Assembly (NCBI GenBank): GCA_021848145.1 | Contig: JAJZMX010000002.1 | Location: 1 to 64,000, forward strand | DNA from: a bacterium | GTDB lineage: Bacteria > Patescibacteriota > Saccharimonadia > Saccharimonadales > UBA4665 | DNA: 64,000 nucleotides | Direction of reading: 5' to 3' | Shown here: piece after piece, positions 61,117-64,000 of the stretch | How the letters are laid out: every line of letters starts with the position of its first letter | Position numbering within the stretch: position 1 is the stretch's first letter | The notes under the pieces: generated by a model | The model's input: the letters and a program-made list of their open reading frames with translations, nothing else | What the model was told of the DNA's origin: nothing | Databases searched by the model: none | Program-made: the position numbers and the translations under genes

Positions 61117-61644
61117 TTATAATTCGGCGGCTCTAATTGCTTCTTCCTCGCTGTTTGTATCATTTTTAAATATTACTTTGTTGTACCACATAAAGTTCCA
61201 GATAAAAGTGACCCCCGTGGCAATAAGTTTTGGAAGCACCGTCTTGACAATATGCCCAAAGGAATTTGCCGGTGGCCATGTGTTTTTGAGCAAATGGTTA
61301 ATGATAGGAGTAAGTGCGTAAATGATCCCTGTTTGCATTACCCATAAGCCAAATATGGTAACAACTACAAAAAGTACAAAACTTTTAGGTGTCCACTTTT
61401 TAAATTTAAACGTATAACGAGAATTAAGAATATAGCTCCCTATTATGGCTGCAGTGGTAGCTATAATGTTGGCAATTATTATCGAGCCAGTTAAGTTATT
61501 AAATATGACATAAAGAACTAAATCAAAGAGGGTGTTAAAAACACCAATTATCCCAAATAGGACGACCCTTAAATCTTTCTTTTTTTCTTTAGTGCCTTGA
61601 ATTGTGTTCTTTGAAGCCGTGGCAATTCCTCTCGTTGATTGCAT
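61117..61644 (-). CDS. GtrA-family membrane protein
   Basis: 175 residues with four membrane segments and the GtrA pattern 'GIIGVFNTLFDLVLYVIFNN', 'SYILNSRYTFKFK' and 'FIWNFMWYNKVIFK'. GtrA proteins help flip polyprenol-linked sugars. Directly precedes (3') the GT2 gene by three bases. Confidence 0.85.
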   Translation of the reverse strand: MQSTRGIATASKNTIQGTKEKKKDLRVVLFGIIGVFNTLFDLVLYVIFNNLTGSIIIANIIATTAAIIGSYILNSRYTFKFKKWTPKSFVLFVVVTIFGLWVMQTGIIYALTPIINHLLKNTWPPANSFGHIVKTVLPKLIATGVTFIWNFMWYNKVIFKNDTNSEEEAIRAAEL

Positions 61645-61647
61645 TTC

Positions 61648-62589
61648 CTAGGAATCAGAGTTTGTAATTGACTCAATAATATATAGTGGCCTGTTTTGTG
61701 ATTCGGCGTAGATGCGTCCAATATAGTTACCGATTACTCCAAGCAGGACCAACTGGATACCCCCTATGAGTAGTACTGCTATCACAGTAAATGTCCACCC
61801 AGATACAACATGTTTAGGGAAAAATATCTTCTCTACAAGAGCATAAATAATACCGACTAGGCTAAGCAGCGATATGAAGTAACCAACTCTTAGGATTAAT
61901 CTAAGTGGAGCGTTAGAAAATCCGACAATTCCGTCACTCGCCAATTTAAACATTTTTTTGAGAGGATAGTTAGACCTCCCCGAATGTCTACTATCCCTAT
62001 CGAACAAGACCGAAGTATTGCTGAATCCAACATAACTAACAAGTCCTCTTAGGTATCTATCGTGCTCCCTAAACTGGTTTAAAGCGTCAACCACTCTTCT
62101 GTCCATAAGCCTAAAATCACCTATATTTCGAGGTATGTCTATATCAGAAAGTTTACTCAGAATTCGGTAATAAATGTTGGCTGTAAACTTTTTGAAAACC
62201 GTGTCCTGCCTTGTTCTTCTCTGGGCATAAACGATATCATAACCTTTTTCCCACATAGAAATTAGCTCAAGGCTAACGGAGGGAGGATCTTGTAAATCAC
62301 TGTCCATTACTATAACGGCATTTCCCTTAGAGTAGTCCATGCCAGCAGTGACCGCTACTTGATGGCCAAAATTTCTAGCGAAATTTATAACCTTCACTCT
62401 TTTGTCTTTATTGCTCAATTCCCGGAGGATGCTTAATGATCTGTCTGTACTGCCGTCATTTATAAATATAAATTCAAGATCGTACTTATTTCTTATTTTT
62501 TCAACGCTACTACATAGTGTTTCATAAAGAAGCCTAATATTGCCCTCTTCGTTATATACAGGAAAGATATATGTAATTGTTTTCTTCAA
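61648..62589 (-). CDS. GT2, polyprenyl-phosphate sugar transferase (GtrB/DPM-like)
   Basis: 313 residues. 'TYIFPVYNEEGNIRLLYETL', 'FINDGSTDRSL', 'DSDLQDPPSV' and 'GDFRLMDRRVVDAL' are the GT-A motifs; two C-terminal membrane helices (about 235-258, 270-292). It moves a sugar from NDP/GDP-sugar to undecaprenyl phosphate on the cytosolic face. With GtrA and manC, the donor is likely GDP-mannose. Confidence 0.9.
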   Translation of the reverse strand: MKKTITYIFPVYNEEGNIRLLYETLCSSVEKIRNKYDLEFIFINDGSTDRSLSILRELSNKDKRVKVINFARNFGHQVAVTAGMDYSKGNAVIVMDSDLQDPPSVSLELISMWEKGYDIVYAQRRTRQDTVFKKFTANIYYRILSKLSDIDIPRNIGDFRLMDRRVVDALNQFREHDRYLRGLVSYVGFSNTSVLFDRDSRHSGRSNYPLKKMFKLASDGIVGFSNAPLRLILRVGYFISLLSLVGIIYALVEKIFFPKHVVSGWTFTVIAVLLIGGIQLVLLGVIGNYIGRIYAESQNRPLYIIESITNSDS

Positions 62590-62787
62590 TGCATACCTCC
62601 AACGCCCCTAATAGTAGATGGAAAAATTGATTTAATATTAGCACGAACGTGTTTTATGGTTATATTTATAACAATTATTGATTTTAAGGTACAATTTTAA
62701 TTAATTAAGTTTTGGACTCGAACATTCATCGCTAAAATGGCAGCCTGTTATTGAGAAAAAGGCAAAAATCTATTATTTATTACAACT
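62590..62787. other. Divergent intergenic region
   Basis: 198 AT-rich bases between the GT2 and the partial membrane-protein gene. CACG-AA-CGTG near 62643 and TATTAT about 62771-62776 (11 bases before ATG 62788) are the only hints; no clear promoter pair. Confidence 0.3.
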
Positions 62788-64000
62788 ATGCAAATACCTA
62801 CAACAGCTAAGAAGAGACTAGATGTCACAGAATTTGCAAAGGATAAATATGGACTGTTGAAAGATTATGAACTTAAAATAATCAAAAATAAGAAACTACT
62901 ATTCTTTATTCTTAGCGTTCTGATGGGCCTAATTCTTCTGTCTGCTGCAATATACGTTTCAGTTAATACCAACTATCAACTGACCAACGACTCTGATGCA
63001 ATAATATACCCTTACTTGTTTAAACATTTTACTCTTAACAATATTATCCTCCCGGGGCACCATAGCAATGTGCTATTGTTTCCGTTATACCTAATACAGG
63101 GACTTCTTCCTTACAATTATGCAACTTTTTCTGCTGTAACTATAAGCTTAACTATTGTAACTATAGCTCTTTGGACTTTCTTTACAACTTTTATTGTGGG
63201 AAAGAAGTACTTTCCAGTTGTTTGTGCTTCTTTAACGCTATTCTTAATAGCATCGCCAACATTGGTTAGTTCTATGACGGGGAACACCATACGAAATATC
63301 GAATACCCCATTGGTCTTGCCTTTCTACTGAGCATAGCTTGGATAATTAAAGACAGGCTAAAAACTTGGCAAAAAATAGTAGCGGTTCTTTCTTCTATCC
63401 TCTTGTGCCTGGCACTAGCTGGCGACGAGCTAGTGTTATTTTGCTTTATTATCCCAATAATACTATCTATTATCTTATACATATTAAAGGGTCATAAAAT
63501 AAATAGACGACTCTTTTTATCCTTGTCTTTGGTTGGGGGCGTCTTTTTGTTTTCTTTTATACTAAACGACTTAATTCAACATGTAGGCATCGCAGACTAC
63601 TATTATGCCGCCGTTTTTAGTCCACATACAGTACCCTTAAATGAACTAAGCTTTTCATTCACTACTGCTACGCGCCAACTTTTAAAACTAACCGGTGCAA
63701 ATATTTTTGGGCTCCCTAAGATTAGCTCTGGCACAATTATCTTATTTGTTAACTTCGCGCTATTAGCAAGTGCAGTAATGGGCTTTTGTATTTTACTAAA
63801 ACAATCTCTTTTTGACAGAAAAAAAGAGAACTTCGAAGTAAAGGATCTAATTTTAGTAGCACTAGCTATTAGTTTTTTCTTAATTTTTGGCGTGTACATA
63901 CTGTCCGGCCAAGTAGTGCACTTAACACCCTCCGGCACTCTTGTAAGTAGTAGTCAATTTAGATATATGAGTCTTATGCCACTTTTAGCTATCATAGGTA
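62788..64000 (+). CDS. Multi-pass membrane protein (partial, runs off the window)
   Basis: Open from ATG 62788 to the end of the window (404 codons). Residues about 40-63 form the first hydrophobic helix ('LFFILSVLMGLILLSAAIYV'), then an extracytoplasmic loop 'NYQLTNDSDAIIYPYLFKHF' and seven to eight more segments. The Asp-containing loop after the first helix resembles GT-C glycosyltransferases, whose catalytic acidic residue lies there. Plausible last member of the surface-glycan cluster; divergent to GT2. Confidence 0.6.
   Translation, partial: MQIPTTAKKRLDVTEFAKDKYGLLKDYELKIIKNKKLLFFILSVLMGLILLSAAIYVSVNTNYQLTNDSDAIIYPYLFKHFTLNNIILPGHHSNVLLFPLYLIQGLLPYNYATFSAVTISLTIVTIALWTFFTTFIVGKKYFPVVCASLTLFLIASPTLVSSMTGNTIRNIEYPIGLAFLLSIAWIIKDRLKTWQKIVAVLSSILLCLALAGDELVLFCFIIPIILSIILYILKGHKINRRLFLSLSLVGGVFLFSFILNDLIQHVGIADYYYAAVFSPHTVPLNELSFSFTTATRQLLKLTGANIFGLPKISSGTIILFVNFALLASAVMGFCILLKQSLFDRKKENFEVKDLILVALAISFFLIFGVYILSGQVVHLTPSGTLVSSSQFRYMSLMPLLAIIG

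Noticed and set aside
1-64000. Alternative genetic code (TGA as Gly), as in some CPR lineages
   Set aside because: TGA ends several genes cleanly, for example glmS and the zinc-ribbon gene, where it forms an ATGA overlap with the next start.
1-64000. CRISPR array or intact insertion sequence
   Set aside because: No set of regularly spaced direct repeats, and no transposase frame with terminal repeats, was seen.

Overview
The window reads as a chromosomal segment of a Patescibacteria/CPR bacterium, most likely Candidatus Saccharibacteria (TM7). Grounds: AT-rich DNA with the standard code (TGA acts as stop, for example in the ATGA overlap of glmS and the YvcK gene); dense short operons; many small single-membrane-segment proteins; shortened housekeeping proteins (HrcA, TilS, GrpE); an archaeal-type AspRS; and a sortase together with MurC and MurJ, which implies a walled cell. 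The taxonomic call rests on gene content only.

Layout. Positions 1-3000 are accessory: a partial NUDIX-like tail, HicBA, a ribbon-helix-helix/PIN toxin pair and a winged-helix/phosphoribosyltransferase gene, separated by three copies of a structured ~105-125 bp repeat. Positions 3400-10300 hold NUDIX, sortase, MMPL and a RimK-type ATP-grasp operon. Positions 10300-23500 are a conserved left-pointing block: dnaJ, dnaK (two CIRCE elements), a membrane protein, grpE, hrcA (one CIRCE), a guanylate-kinase-like gene, lepA, murJ, ftsH, tilS. A tRNA-Met at 24003 abuts the decayed tail of a serine recombinase. Next come an FHA protein, membrane proteins, a two-component system and a Fur-family regulator. 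Positions 29500-34150 form a second accessory array (NUDIX, NMP kinase, VapBC, P-loop kinase, Fic, a wrecked TOTE-like gene), again punctuated by repeats and by tRNA 3'-end remnants, and closing at tRNA-fMet.

Positions 34300-47300 carry division, tRNA-modification, Mur-ligase, TsaC, AspRS, DsbA-like and NadD genes plus several membrane proteins. At 48574-48742 a cobalamin riboswitch with a terminator controls a 402-residue protein of unknown function. Positions 49249-64000 are a surface-polysaccharide and cell-surface block: an alpha-2-macroglobulin-like protein, an O-antigen ligase/polymerase, a polyprenyl glycosylphosphotransferase, GT4, GlmS, YvcK, a sugar-1-phosphate branch (HAD phosphomannomutase-like, mannose-1-phosphate guanylyltransferase), GtrA, a polyprenol-phosphate GT2 and a partial multi-pass membrane protein.

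The most promising undescribed items are the B12-riboswitch-controlled unknown gene, the two families of boundary repeats that follow toxin/kinase cassettes (one with a covarying stem), and a recurrent leaderless-promoter geometry in which the -10 hexamer ends exactly six bases before the start codon.
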